Positions 39,655 to 50,761 of a DNA stretch of 64,000 nt are shown piece after piece. This stretch comes from Merluccius polli (lineage: Eukaryota > Chordata > Actinopteri > Gadiformes > Merlucciidae). Position numbers and translations under genes: made by a program. The notes under the pieces are model-generated. The model saw only the letters and a program-made list of their open reading frames with translations, was not told the DNA's origin and did not search any database. Location of the stretch: contig JAOPHQ010003132.1 of NCBI GenBank assembly GCA_030340625.1, positions 103,501 to 167,500 on the forward strand, given 5' to 3'. How positions within the stretch are numbered: the first letter of the stretch is position 1; each line of letters opens with the position of its first letter.

Positions 39655-39801
39655 TCCACACTTCCAGAGGAGCAGGGGGCAGCCTGACATCTCTGCTGGT
39701 CCAGCCAGTCTCCACCTCCCTGGCCAGTAGACTGCTGTCGTCTCCCCCCTCCCAGGAGGTGGGAGGAGCCTGCGTCCCGTTAGCCACGCCTCCGCTCGCA
39801 G
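39655..39801 (+). CDS. naaladl2: NAALADL2 exon (end of PA domain / linker)
   Basis: The exon is 147 bp, in phase 1 at both ends, between CCCTGTCTCCAG and GTGAAT. It encodes HTSRGAGGSLTSLLVQPVST then LASRLLSSPP, and later EVGGACVPLATPPLA. The LTSLLVQP motif and the following (A/S)xL(V/A)xxL(I/L)SSP pattern match NAALADL2 specifically and occupy the place of PSMA's IPVHPIGYYDAQKLL. The alternative acceptor 13 bp downstream (CCAG at 39667) would hit TGA, which supports this border. The segment after the SSP is proline-rich and poorly conserved. Confidence 0.93.
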
Positions 39802-40299
39802 GTGAATATTATTCACGCAATGTGTGTGCATGCAGCGCAGTTCATGACAGTATAAGATGAGCACGATAACCAGCACAGCTGGTTTGTGTCATTCATATGC
39901 AACCCCTGTACTCCGTCTTTTGTTTCACAGGCAAAAACATAAAATAAATAATAATTCAGGCTAGACATGCTAGAACCATGTGGACACCGAGGTCAGCTGA
40001 GTAATAAAAAGCAGTCCTCTATATCCTATCGAGGCTGTCCACACACACACATACACACACACCCACACAAACATCCTCTAATACAGGTGTTATTTCACTG
40101 ACGGTGTATCACCCTCGGTGCCAGTCAGAAGCTCTTTATCGCTGTCTCGGATGGCAAAACACATGTTCTACCGACACCCTCAGTTGTTCCCGCAAAGTGG
40201 GTGAGTGAGGAAGGAAGAGAAGTCATCTTGAGGTGGAAGGATGTCTGGGGACGCATGCAGGTGTAAGCAGACCTAACTGTACTTAAGCTTCTAGTATTA

Positions 40300-40301
40300 C
40301 T

Positions 40302-40332
<31 letters not shown>

Positions 40333-40350
40333 TAATAATGATAATAATAA
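40300..40350 (+). repeat. (TAA)n trinucleotide repeat
   Basis: About 16 units, mostly AAT/TAA with two GAT interruptions. Confidence 0.9.
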
Positions 40351-40645
40351 TCACACTAGCATGCAGTTCAGTTTCTGTCTTTAGCCATGGAGGTCCAGGC
40401 CAATCTGTGTGTGTGTGTATCTTTTTGTTTTAATCTATGAAATAGCTGAATTTAATCATGCGCCGCTGTGACCTTCCTCTCCCCAAAGGAGTATACTGCT
40501 GTTATCAAGCATACTGCTTATCAAATGTAAGCCAACATTTGTGCCTGGATGCTATATGGGCAGTTAATCACAGCAGAGACGGTTATAGACTCACAATTAG
40601 TGCTACAAATGTTTATTAGTCGTACACATCTATGAATGAGGAGCA

Positions 40646-40667
40646 GGGGGGGGGGGGGGGGGGGGGG
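40646..40667 (+). repeat. Poly-G tract (22 G)
   Basis: Uninterrupted guanine run. Confidence 0.95.
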
Positions 40668-42627
40668 TGCTTCTGGGTGTGGTAATTACCAAGTGATATT
40701 TCTCAAATTGCCTGTGTGTGTGTGCATTTGTGCGAGTGCCTTGTGTGCATGCACGTGTGTAGATGTGCGTGTGCCCAAATGTGTGTGTGTGCACGCGTGT
40801 GTGTGTGTGTGTCCACATGTGTGCATGCACATGCTCTGGATATATGTAGATGGGAATGAAGGTGGCACAGGACTGCCCCAGCTCTTTGAAACGGAGGGTG
40901 GTTAGTGAGATGCAGAGAGCACAGGAGTGTATCACAGGGAGATGGAGAGAGATGCGGCGCACACCATTAGAAGGTAATTCCCACTATCGAGAGTGTAAAT
41001 CCCCTTTTATCTCATCACCCAAGGGAGACATTGCCAATGGCCTCTCTCTTATCGTCTTTCTCTTTCTCTCTTTCTATATCTTGTTCTCTCATTCTCTCTC
41101 TCGCTCTTCTCTTTTCTCTCTTTGCATATGTATCAGCCCATTATCCTACATTTGACTGGTATTTTTCCCTTTGGATGCCAACCACACACACACACACACA
41201 CACAGACATAAATATTAAGATGTTATCCCCAAGGGTAAATCTTCACTTTGAATATTGTGGGATTGAAATATATTGACCCACCAAGGGGTCCGCAGCCATT
41301 CTTTGACAAAGATAATGTATTCATAATGTGAAATCTGAACATGTGATAAAGTAGACTATCATGTAACTACACTATTATGTAACAGCAACACCATTACGTA
41401 TTATGTAATAGCTAATATCAGACCAAATAAATCTAAATATATAGGTAGCTTTACTATATAGATTTACACACATGGCCACCCCTTATTCCCTGCACTACAC
41501 TGTAACATATAGGGGGTACTCTTCTATCCCAGCAGCTGGTTTCCTCTTTACTGGTCTGTCTATCTGTCTCCATTACCCACTAGTCCACCTGAGGAAGCAC
41601 TCACTGACTGGAACACTGCCTTATGCCGCATACCACATCACTACGCACATCACGACTACGCACACACATGCACACACACGCACACACACACACACACACA
41701 CAAATGCACACACATTGTCTCCATCATGCTTGCACACAACCTATACCTTATCTCACATGTCAGGGCATTGGTTCATTGATCCCTTAAGAGAGTGAGGGGT
41801 TACATTAGTGTGTTAATGTGTGTGTCTCTCCTTATTACACGTAGCAACATATGCCGTTTTTGAATTGGAGGCAACGGTCCAAGTATATCCCCAAATAACC
41901 CCCCACAATAGTTGCACAGGATTTAGAGTTGTATCTGAGCAAGACAAAAAACTATTTTTTCATTCAGTATTTTTTTTTTTGTTTGTAACTTTTGGATGAA
42001 GTGAAAATAGAATTGATGTCATTGTTTAGGAGCTTCAATGTGAATAACAGTTTTAAGGCAACACCTTGAAGGGAAAAATAATTGTATTGTTTTCTGGTAG
42101 AAAGCCAGTAGCAATATATATCAGGGGTCGCGTTAACCAAATATTTTCCGTCATTGACCGTTTTTTTAAAACGGTGACGGAAAAATCTGAGGGCCGTCCG
42201 TCATTTTGACAGATTGCAATTCACACCCTGACCACTTGGTGGCGATGAGCATATTAATTGGCTCTTGTAGAAGAAGAAAAGTAGTAAAGAAGAAAGAAAC
42301 AACAAACCCACTTGAAACATTTGATTACGCGCAAGCGGGCACGCGAGGAGCCCTTAAATTGACAGTTGACGATGTTTACAGTAAAACATCGTGATGGACG
42401 ATGATATTGTCGTCGGGGGGGCGTTAATATAGCGGGCCGCCTATTAACGGCATGGACCAACAATTTTAATAATCGTATTTACCGTATAACTGCACATAAC
42501 TTTATTTAAAAGCAAGCAAATGGAAAACATGTTTGTATTTTGGTGTCCGGTGCGTGTGGATGTGCGGCTCCTCCGGCGGAGCAGTTCATGTTAATAGCGG
42601 AGTCCGGGAGGGTTCACCTTCACGGCG

Positions 42628-42994
42628 TAGTTACGAGGGATGTGCGACTATCGTCTTAAAAAATACTAAAGTGTTTTTTAAAGTTATTAGATATTCAACC
42701 GATATTCACGCTCCGAATTACAGCGATCAGACACGGGGAACTAAAGCCGCGATCACCGGTATGAGTCCCGTGTGTCTAGCGGTGTCTACCTGCCTAGGTG
42801 TTTACCTGCCCAGGTGTATTGGTCAGTATGCCTGCAGCGATGAGTTAAATCAGGGCTTGTTGCGACCACGGATGTATTCGATTTGCGATGCTCATGCCTT
42901 CTTATTTTTATGTTTTACTTTTTGCTCGACTAATGAAAACGTATTCGACTAAGCCTCCGTCGATCGACTAAGCCGACTATTAGGGGGCAGCCCT
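42628..42994 (+). mobile_element. Possible nested hAT-like element
   Basis: Left edge AGGGATGTGCGACTATCG and right edge GTCGATCGACTAAGCCGACT then GGGGCAGCCC have roughly inverted ends with CGACTA/TAGTCG motifs. The flanks TAGTTACG and TAGTTAAC agree at six of eight positions. Old or chance; no coding capacity. Confidence 0.35.
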
Positions 42995-43250
42995 AGTTAA
43001 CTTACAGCATTTTATATGGACCATTAGTTATATTTTCAATTTATTTACAGAGCAATCCCTGCAAAGTTTTTAGGTAATAACTATAGAAGAGACTATAGGA
43101 TTAGTGTGTGTCGGACGAGGGGGGCGTGGCATCACGATGGTGGCTCTCCATCGTGATGTCAGTCAGCCGGCACAACCCTACTAGAAGCCCCACTATACGC
43201 GAATTATCCGCGACATCGCGCCACCTTGAAAACTCGTTCGCTTGGCGGTG

Positions 43251-43340
43251 TGTTGACTAGTGGATCAACTAGCTCCCGCGTGTTGACTAGTGGATCAACT
43301 AGCTCCCGCGTGTTGACTAGTGGATCAACTAGCTCCCGCC
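43251..43340 (+). repeat. Perfect 30-bp tandem repeat, three copies
   Basis: The unit begins TGTTGACTAGTGGATCAACT and ends AGCTCCCGCG. The three copies are identical except for the last base. Each has an internal GTTGA...TCAAC stem. The array sits between direct repeats of AGCCCCACTATACGCGAAT (43186-43204 and 43367-43385). Confidence 0.97.
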
Positions 43341-43623
43341 CGCATTGTGGTGATGAATCACCGTCAAGCCCCACTATACGCGAATCGCCTGGCGGCCGAT
43401 ATTCTTACGTATTCTTCTGCTTGATGTGTGTATCCACGGTGTGGATTATTTGTTCAGCTTGTTTGGACTGAATATTAATTAAAAATGAATTAAAATTAAA
43501 TGCTATTGAACATGTCATTATTATCATTTAAAAAATTAAAGTGACCAGTAAAAATAGATTATGACTGGGATTTTTATGACCCTGTCAGTCAAAATGACGG
43601 ACAACGAAAAAGTCTAGCACAAC

Positions 43624-43628
<5 letters not shown>

Positions 43629-43670
<42 letters not shown>
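43629..43670 (+). repeat. (AT)n microsatellite between two hAT elements
   Basis: About 19 AT units linking the right end of the 42122 element to the left end of the 43671 element. Confidence 0.95.
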
Positions 43671-43671
<1 letters not shown>

Positions 43672-43812
43672 AGTGGTGGGCCGTTATCGGCGTTAACGCG
43701 CTGCGATAACGCAAGACTCTTATCGCGCGATAAAAAAATTATCGCCGTTAATCTATTCTCAAAGTTGGGTTGGGAGCTGGGTCTATACCGGATCTCCACC
43801 AAGGAAGGTAAG
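43671..43812 (+). mobile_element. hAT-type element, left part only
   Basis: It starts TAGTGGTGGGCCGTTATCGG and is nearly identical for about 140 bp to the left part of the element at 46071. It then diverges into a GC-rich minisatellite, with no right terminal repeat found. Confidence 0.8.
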
Positions 43813-43851
43813 CGCCGCGGAACGGCTGCGTCCTCTGCCCGGGCGACCCCC

Positions 43852-44050
43852 CCCCCCCCCCCCTCAGTCGTAGGTCCGGGATGGGTTACGATCGCGCGCA
43901 CCCCGCCCCCCCCCACCCCCCCCCACCCCCGCCCCGTCGGTCGTAGGTCTGGGGTGGGTTACGATCGCGCGCACCCCCCACCCCCCCCGGTCGGTCGTAG
44001 GTCCTGGATGGGTTACGATTGCGCGCACCCCCCGCCCCCCCCCAACCCCC
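43852..44050 (+). repeat. GC-rich minisatellite, three units plus poly-C spacers
   Basis: The core GTCGTAGGTC...TGGGTTACGAT...GCGCGCACCCC recurs at 43867, 43940 and 43994, separated by C-rich spacers of different length (periods 73 and 54). Confidence 0.9.
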
Positions 44051-44458
44051 ACATACATAATATTGCCGGAGCAATTCATACAATCGGTGAGTTCATATGA
44101 TCGATGTAGATACAGAGCTTAAAATAAATGTCAATGTAATTTGTGCACACATGGAAGTTTTCCACACATAATCTGTTTTGATATATGTATATACATATTT
44201 TTGTTCAATAGTTGTCTTTAATTGATCTGGGTCTACTACATTGACACATTCACAAATACATCTTAGAATAATACTATAATAATACAAGTTTTCACAGCCA
44301 AATTTGCACATTGTAATCTTGTGTGTGGTTCATACATCCTCAAAAAATAACATCTATATGATTTCTTACTTGACATAAGTATATCTTCCTAACAGTAACA
44401 ACCCGACCGCACACACAAAATGTGGTTAACCTCATTGCTGTTAAGCCTTGCCTCCTGT

Positions 44459-44574
44459 GTGTGTGTGTGCCTACGTACGACGTACATATGTATGTGTGTG
44501 TGTGTCTTTGTGTGCGCGTACATGTGTGTGTGCGTGCGCGTGTGTGCGTGTGTGTGCGTGTGTGTGTGTGCGTG

Positions 44575-44612
<38 letters not shown>

Positions 44613-44613
44613 T
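44459..44613 (+). repeat. Compound (GT)n array
   Basis: About 150 bp of GT with GC, TA and CT interruptions; the last 30 bp are pure GT. Confidence 0.95.
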
Positions 44614-45999
44614 CTGTATGTGCGTGTGTGCACAGACATAGAACAGCCAATTCTTAAAGGTGAGCATTAAGAGAAAGAGGAACAACAGTGAGGGGGGAAA
44701 GAAAGTGCAGGCGAGAGACTAGAGAGAGATGGAGAGATTAAGGGAGCGATGTAATCTGTCTTCCATCGATTGGCTACACCTTTGACCACTCTTGGGGATG
44801 AAGAGTGCTATCATTTGTTTCCATTCGAGGGGCCTCTTTTATTCTTATCCTTGGCTCTTTGTTAATTCCTTTTTCTCCCCTTCTTCTCCTTTTAATTCCC
44901 ATTCAATTAGAGCCAGCTCTATTGGCTGGACATTGGTTAATTGCTTGGGGGGGCACAGTGGAGATCTAGAGATCGTGAGGAGAGACACGTTGAGGGGACG
45001 CCACTCACACACTCTCAGCTCTGCGCAGGCTTGTGTGTGTGTGTCGGTGTCAGTGTTGGGAATGTGCTGTGAAGTATTTGTACATTGTTGTGTTGTTTAT
45101 GACAATTTTGTGTATATGCCTATCCCTACTCAGACATCCGCAAAGAGATGTGTGTCGAGTCACACATGAGCTACCTTTATGACTCAGTTACTGAGTCTAG
45201 CCGGTCCCTACTTGCACTACAGAGAATAACAAGGGGATTTCTGCAAGTCTACTTCAGGCCTACATGCCAGATCTTTTTCATCTTTCTTAATTTCTAATTG
45301 CACAACCGTCACCCCCTTGCTTTCGCTCACTCTCTTTTCACAAACGGCAAAAGCCGAGCACATTTTCTCTGCAATTACAGTGGCAGGTCACGGAGGGAGA
45401 GCTGAGCGAGAGAGAGCAGAGAAATGCAGAACAATGTGAAAACGCTTTATAGAAAAAAGGACTCTGAGGCCCCTTAATTACACTGCTATTGATTGCTCTG
45501 TGCAGGTTCCCTACATTCACTTATTGCTCCCCCCCCCCGGCCTCAACACTCCTCTCGGGACCCGCTGGGAAGCAACGTTGAAGCATCTGAATTCAGACGG
45601 CGTGATTGTATATCAGCTCTTTTCATTAGCACCACGTATATCTCTGGGAGTTTGCAGGTGCATTGTTGTTCCGTTGTTGTTTATCGCTTTGAGTGATTAG
45701 TTTTCCATTTGCAAAATATGGGCAAAATGACTTTAGTTCAGAGCCTTTTGTTGCCCCTCGCCATGGGAAATATGGCCCGGTACGTTGCTGCGGTGGAGAT
45801 GTTTATGGTGGTAGTAACTGTCTAGACCGAGGCGGTATTTCACCGCTATAAATATATGGCAGTAACACAAAATGATGGCCCCTCATTATAATTCACAATA
45901 ATTTAGCAATAATGCTGATAGTTTCAAAAGGCAGGCCTGATGTTTCTAACCGTCTGGGCTGTAATCTGAGATGTTAATGGGGTCTTTCACCCGAAAATA

Positions 46000-46003
<4 letters not shown>

Positions 46004-46070
<67 letters not shown>
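46004..46070 (+). repeat. (GT)n(AT)n compound microsatellite
   Basis: About 14 GT units pass into about 19 AT units, which end at the left end of a hAT element. Confidence 0.95.
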
Positions 46071-46073
<3 letters not shown>

Positions 46074-46343
46074 TGGTGGGCCGTTATCGGCGTTAACACG
46101 CTGCGATAACGCGAGACTCTTATCGCACGATAAAAAAAATATCGCTGTTAATCTATTGTCAAAGTTGGGTTGGGAGCTGGGTCTATACCGGATTTCCACC
46201 AAGGAAGGTAAGCGGTAGCACACACATATTATGAATGCCTTCGACAGAATTCAAATGAGCCATTTTAATCTAGATTAATCTAGATTAATTCCAAGATTAC
46301 AGTGACATTAATCTAGATTAAACAAATTAATCTATGCCCACCA

Positions 46344-46346
<3 letters not shown>
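46071..46346 (+). mobile_element. Short hAT MITE inserted in an (AT)n tract
   Basis: TAGTGGTGGGCC at the left and GCCCACCACTA at the right are inverted repeats. AT microsatellite lies directly on both sides, consistent with an ATATATAT target duplication. The 276-bp element carries TTAATCTAGATTAATCTAGA motifs near its right end and is an internally deleted relative of the copy at 43671. Confidence 0.88.

Positions 46347-46400
<54 letters not shown>
46347..46400 (+). repeat. (AT)n microsatellite
   Basis: Continuation of the AT tract to the right of the inserted MITE. Confidence 0.95.
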
Positions 46401-46402
<2 letters not shown>

Positions 46403-47982
46403 CTCACATATGTGGTCGACTTTGCTCTCCATTACATTGTCATGGAATGCCAGTTTCCTACAATTTCCAATTAGGTTACCTTCAGTAATGCTAGGCATAC
46501 ACTACACAACTTTTCCAATCTAAGTGTCGCAGGCCATGTCACCGATCACAATTCCCATTGTACCATCGCAAGAGTGCACACAAGTTAGGACTAGGTTATG
46601 ACAAAACAGATGAAAGATATGCACAAAAAGACATGGACATCATGCTGCTCATCATGCTAAACATGGAGGAACATCAGCTGGTCGGCAAGTTTCTAATAAT
46701 TTAATTGAGTCCGAACCGAAAAATCCTACGCAGTGTGCCGTGCACACACTGCAAAACCAGAAGCTGCAGCACACAGTGTGTTGAGAGAAGAGCGAGCCTG
46801 AGATGAATAAGAAAAAGCCCTCAATATTCAGTAAAACAACATGTTTGAATTTGAAGTGAGATTTGAGTTATTTATTGCTGAATTGCTTGAACAAATGTAT
46901 TTCAATTACGGTCGGCTACAGTCTTCGGTCTATAATAAGCACGCAGGGCCAAGTAAGTGGCATAAAATGCTAACGAAACAAAATAAAAAGGTAGGCTCCT
47001 AAGAACCAGAGGAGTGGAGACTGGGGCCACTCACTCACCTCAGCCCGCTGAGGTGAGTGAGTGGAGGAGCAGGGAGAGACAAGAGAGACCCGTGCTGCAC
47101 GCTTAAGAGATAATATATTTATATATTTTTGAATAACTATATATTAAAAATATATATATTTCTGTCCTAATCTAAAATCACCCATGGATGTATAATTAGA
47201 GGCTTGGGTCGGGCTTCAGAACTCCACTGATGCTGACCTCTCATTAGCCAGTGTAACACATCGCTATTGGTGTATCACTAGCACTTCAAGAGCTACGACG
47301 AAAATATCAAACATGTTGGATAATAATCGGGACATCGCAGAACTGATCGGGCAGACGGCCATCCAATTATCGGGGTTCGTTGACCCTCTCATATACCATA
47401 CGACCACATCAGAGCTTGCGACCTTGCGACTTCCTCCCCGTTTCCGTCTGATCCTTTCCTATGTGGTCCGTGTCGTGAAACCGCCTCCGAAATCGTGCAG
47501 CGTATGCCCGGCATAAGGAAGTGGCCAGAGTGACCAGTAACAATGTAGGTGCGATGCCCAGGTCGGTGCACAACAGGCAGCGATGCCTTGTTCCTAAAAA
47601 AAAAAAAAAAGAGTCGTTTGTTGTCGTCGTAGTGGCTCAGAATTTGTTATTCAAACTCCTGGAAAACTTTAAGTGAGGCTCACCTCCTCACCTGCAAGAA
47701 GCAGCCCCGTCTGTGGAGCGATCCATCATGATGGCGGAGGAGGGGAATTACTCGGTGACAAATATCTCTCTCCCTCTGCGTGCGCCGTCTGCGGAGTGAG
47801 CCTGCAGATTGGATACACAAACGGGACCACATGTTCTTTCCCAGTGCTCTTTAGCCAAAGTCATTTGTGTTGGTAATAAATGGGTTATGTGGTACCTGTG
47901 AGAAGACGGGCAGTGAATTCTGTATTACCTGTTAAACATGGATCCGGAAGGGCAATGGTGGGCGTGTGTGTGTGTGTGTCTG

Positions 47983-47994
47983 TGCGCATGCGCA
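47983..47994. promoter_or_regulatory. NRF1-type palindrome
   Basis: TGCGCATGCGCA fits the full nuclear respiratory factor 1 consensus on both strands. It lies after a GT run and about 1.2 kb before an exon. A GATGGCGGAGGAGG motif, reminiscent of YY1-type promoter sites, lies at about 47730. Whether any transcript starts here is unknown. Confidence 0.35.
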
Positions 47995-49156
47995 CTGTTA
48001 TCAGAGAGCCTTGATTAAAGGACACGGACAGCGGTCACACACAGTCGGACAGTGGATGACGGTTCATACCACATGTAAGCAGGTGCTTTGCAAGCATTTC
48101 TTTTAGTTTGTGTGGTTGGAGTGCATTAGAAAAGAAATAAGAGCTGGGTCAGCTTGCTCCGTCAGTGACGTTACGTTACTCTGATTGGCTGATGGTGTTG
48201 TCCGTCAAGGCATTGCGTCAAACCAGCTGCTGAAGGCAAAAGGCCAGACTTTCTTGTGAAAGGGACTGAAAATACAGATAGACAGAACCAGGCAGAACCA
48301 GGCTAGTCTTTACTGGGAGCTCACATGAATACACCACTTATTTATGGCCCTTTTTACACAAGATAAATATCTAGAATTGTACAACCTAATTTTAACCTGA
48401 TTGTCTCTAGCTTTACAAAACTCAGACTGTTAAGACGTAAGGGCAGCAACTATAAAGAAAAAGCCAGAGTTGCTCTTTTGTCGTAGGTGAAAGTGAGGAA
48501 GCAGTGTAATATTCAAGAACAAAATGGATGAGTGAATTCATCAAGTCATGAAGCTATGGAGAGAGCGGAATAAGGAACAGTAAAGGGAGACGGGTAAAAG
48601 GACATTAATGGACTTGGGGATAAAACAAAATAAAATAATGGGGAGCAAATTAATTGGCAGTAGTGTGAGAGATGGAGTAATGGCCCCCTCTGGTCATCTG
48701 TTTCTGTTAGTATGCAGGTTCCATCCTATAATAACCTTTGCTAACTAATCGGCTAAGGGTTTCCGCAGGAAAAACGGCAAGCATACTGTATACTTGTGTA
48801 TGCATGTATGCACACATAACTTGTGCATGTATTTGACATGTTACCCATTGCTTTTAACTTGATGCTAACATTGACCTTCGGCCCGTTTCATGAAAGATTA
48901 TTATTCCCTAAACCGGACAGGTAAATAGTCATGAATAAAGTTTCACAGGGCGAGGCATGGAAATTGACTTTCACTCATGCAAGACAGCCCAATAAGTAGG
49001 TAATTCAATAGCACATGTCAGCCCTGTTTAGACACATTTAGAAGATCATTGGTGTATGCACCTCTTTGTGTTTTACGTAAAGAGGCTTGTACTGTGACTG
49101 TAAATGTCATGTTAATCCAAACACATCTCATCCATATTTCTGCTTGTAATCCTCAG

Positions 49157-49249
49157 AGAGGAAAAAGGTCAGACTAACCATTGGAAACCAGTGGGCCCAC
49201 AACAAGATTTACAACCTGGTCGGACACCTGCGTGGTAGAAGGAACTCAG
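49157..49249 (+). CDS. naaladl2: NAALADL2 exon (link into M28-like domain)
   Basis: The exon is 93 bp, in phase 1 at both ends, between AATCCTCAG and GTCAGT. It encodes ERKKVRLTIGNQWAHNKIYN then LVGHLRGRRNS. It corresponds to the PSMA stretch ending RIYNVIGTLRG, just ahead of the first metal-site strand. The G-AG split codon (Glu) and the G-AT split codon (Asp) rebuild cleanly with the neighbours. The spacing to LLGSHHDS in the next exon equals that of the family. Confidence 0.92.
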
Positions 49250-49775
49250 GTCAGTCTACTCTGTGTATTCACTGATTTCAATTGAGAGAGTTAATTGAGT
49301 TTTGGTCTTTGATTCCATTTACCACTCTGTAGTTACTTTTTTACTTTTGGAGAAAAAACTGTCTTTAGTTTTTCTTTTTAATAGTACATAATATCCAAGT
49401 TGCCTTTCCTACATTATACATAAAACAAAATGCATGATGACATACAGGTCTCAAAGTCGGGAGCAAGCAACCTATTTATCCGTCTTATAAATGGCATTCA
49501 TGTTTAGCTGTACTTCATCTGTTGCTATGCTCTTGTTATTTAGTTGCTATTTAGTTACACTGCCTGGAACCTTTAAAACATGAATAAATTGTTTCTTGTT
49601 TTACATCCAATTGTTTAATTACAGTAATTTAATCAAAACTGTGTTTAGTGTTTGCTTCAGCCAGTCTGAATCTGTAGGCACTAGTGCCCAACAAGAGCAG
49701 CATTGGAACCCAATTTACTACACACTGATAGCTGATTCCAAATTTGAAATGCTATTTCAGTAAGAAAATGTTGTT

Positions 49776-49850
49776 TTGTGTGGATTTTATCTTGGACTAA
49801 ATGAAAAGGAAAAAAGCCTTTTCATTGAGTCCAAGATAAAGCCCACACAA
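49776..49850. repeat. Near-perfect inverted repeat, 34-bp arms, 7-nt loop
   Basis: The left arm 49776-49809 (TTGTGTGGATTTTATCTTGG...) pairs with the right arm 49817-49850 (...CCAAGATAAAGCCCACACAA) with three mismatches. The loop is AAAAAAG. It would form a pre-miRNA-sized hairpin if transcribed. It could also be the remnant of a palindromic MITE. Confidence 0.9.
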
Positions 49851-50761
49851 TTTGGAAATTACATTGCAGAAGTCTTAGTTCAACTTAATTTCCCAATTAT
49901 CAATTTTGTTTGAAATATTGCCTGTATAATCTGCCATTAATTGCGTGTTTGAGTGTTGGTGAGGTCGACACTAGCTGCTAGTACCGTTCTGAAGAACAGA
50001 ATGTTTGAACACCGACAAAACATAGAGAGACAATAGGGAATAGCTTCCACCCTTCATTTAACAACACTTCTAGCCGGTGGGTCCAAACGTTGTAATAAAC
50101 AACACAATGTGTCAAGCGTAGGCCCGTTTGCTGTGCTGCACTCAGTATAAACACTGGGGACAAAGAGTGGTGAATGAAACAGCATGCATGCCATTGCACC
50201 AGCTAACAAATGGCCACCCATTAATCCAAGTAGCACACTTGGCAGCTCTAGGACATGAACGGGCAGCCTATTTGTCATAAACTGGTATTTGAACTGCGAT
50301 TTTGCTGTTATCCAGAAACTCTATAAGTAGTAACCCACAAATTATGGCATTAAAAAGATAGACAATTAATAGAATTTAACTGTTACGTTGTATTAGTTGT
50401 TCATCTTTTAACCTCTGTTTTGATTTGTAACATTGGATTAGCATTTGTACTGTTTAGTCGATCGTGTTATTTCACTTCAAAACGTGACGTAATACAGGGT
50501 TCACAAAAACATACACTGTCAACTTATGCTTTTGCTGTATGGGTTTGACACAAACTCCATAAACAAATGCCATACTGTCTGCTAAATTATACAGTTATAA
50601 TTCTCATGGAATAATATGTCATAGAGACAGTCAATACTTGAATAATGGCTTTCATTGTAATGCCTTGTTTTTGTTGATTTAAAGCTGTATACAGTTGAGG
50701 TGCACAGCTACTTGTAACTGTAACTAGACAAGTGCAAGAGTGCATTTAAAATCATAGCAAC

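Larger units (their letters stand above)
42122..43628 (+). mobile_element. hAT-type element, about 1.5 kb, non-autonomous
   Basis: The ends CAGGGGTCGCGTTAACC and the reverse complement of GTCTAGCACAACCTCTG match at most positions. Subterminal TCCGTCATTTTGAC motifs occur on both sides. ATATATAT lies immediately outside each end, consistent with an 8-bp hAT target duplication, although the right side runs into a longer AT array. No transposase frame is recognised. The interior carries a three-copy 30-bp repeat and a probable nested element. Confidence 0.7.
39802..49156 (+). other. NAALADL2 intron (9.4 kb)
   Basis: Donor GTGAAT, acceptor TAATCCTCAG. The left part has CA/GT and TAA repeats and a 22-G tract. 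From 42122 to 46400 lie three hAT-type insertions in AT microsatellites. The stretch 45200-45960 looks unique and possibly conserved. The stretch 46400-47650 carries transposon-like sequence without identified ends. An NRF1-type palindrome lies at 47983. The stretch 48000-49150 shows nothing further. Confidence 0.8.
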
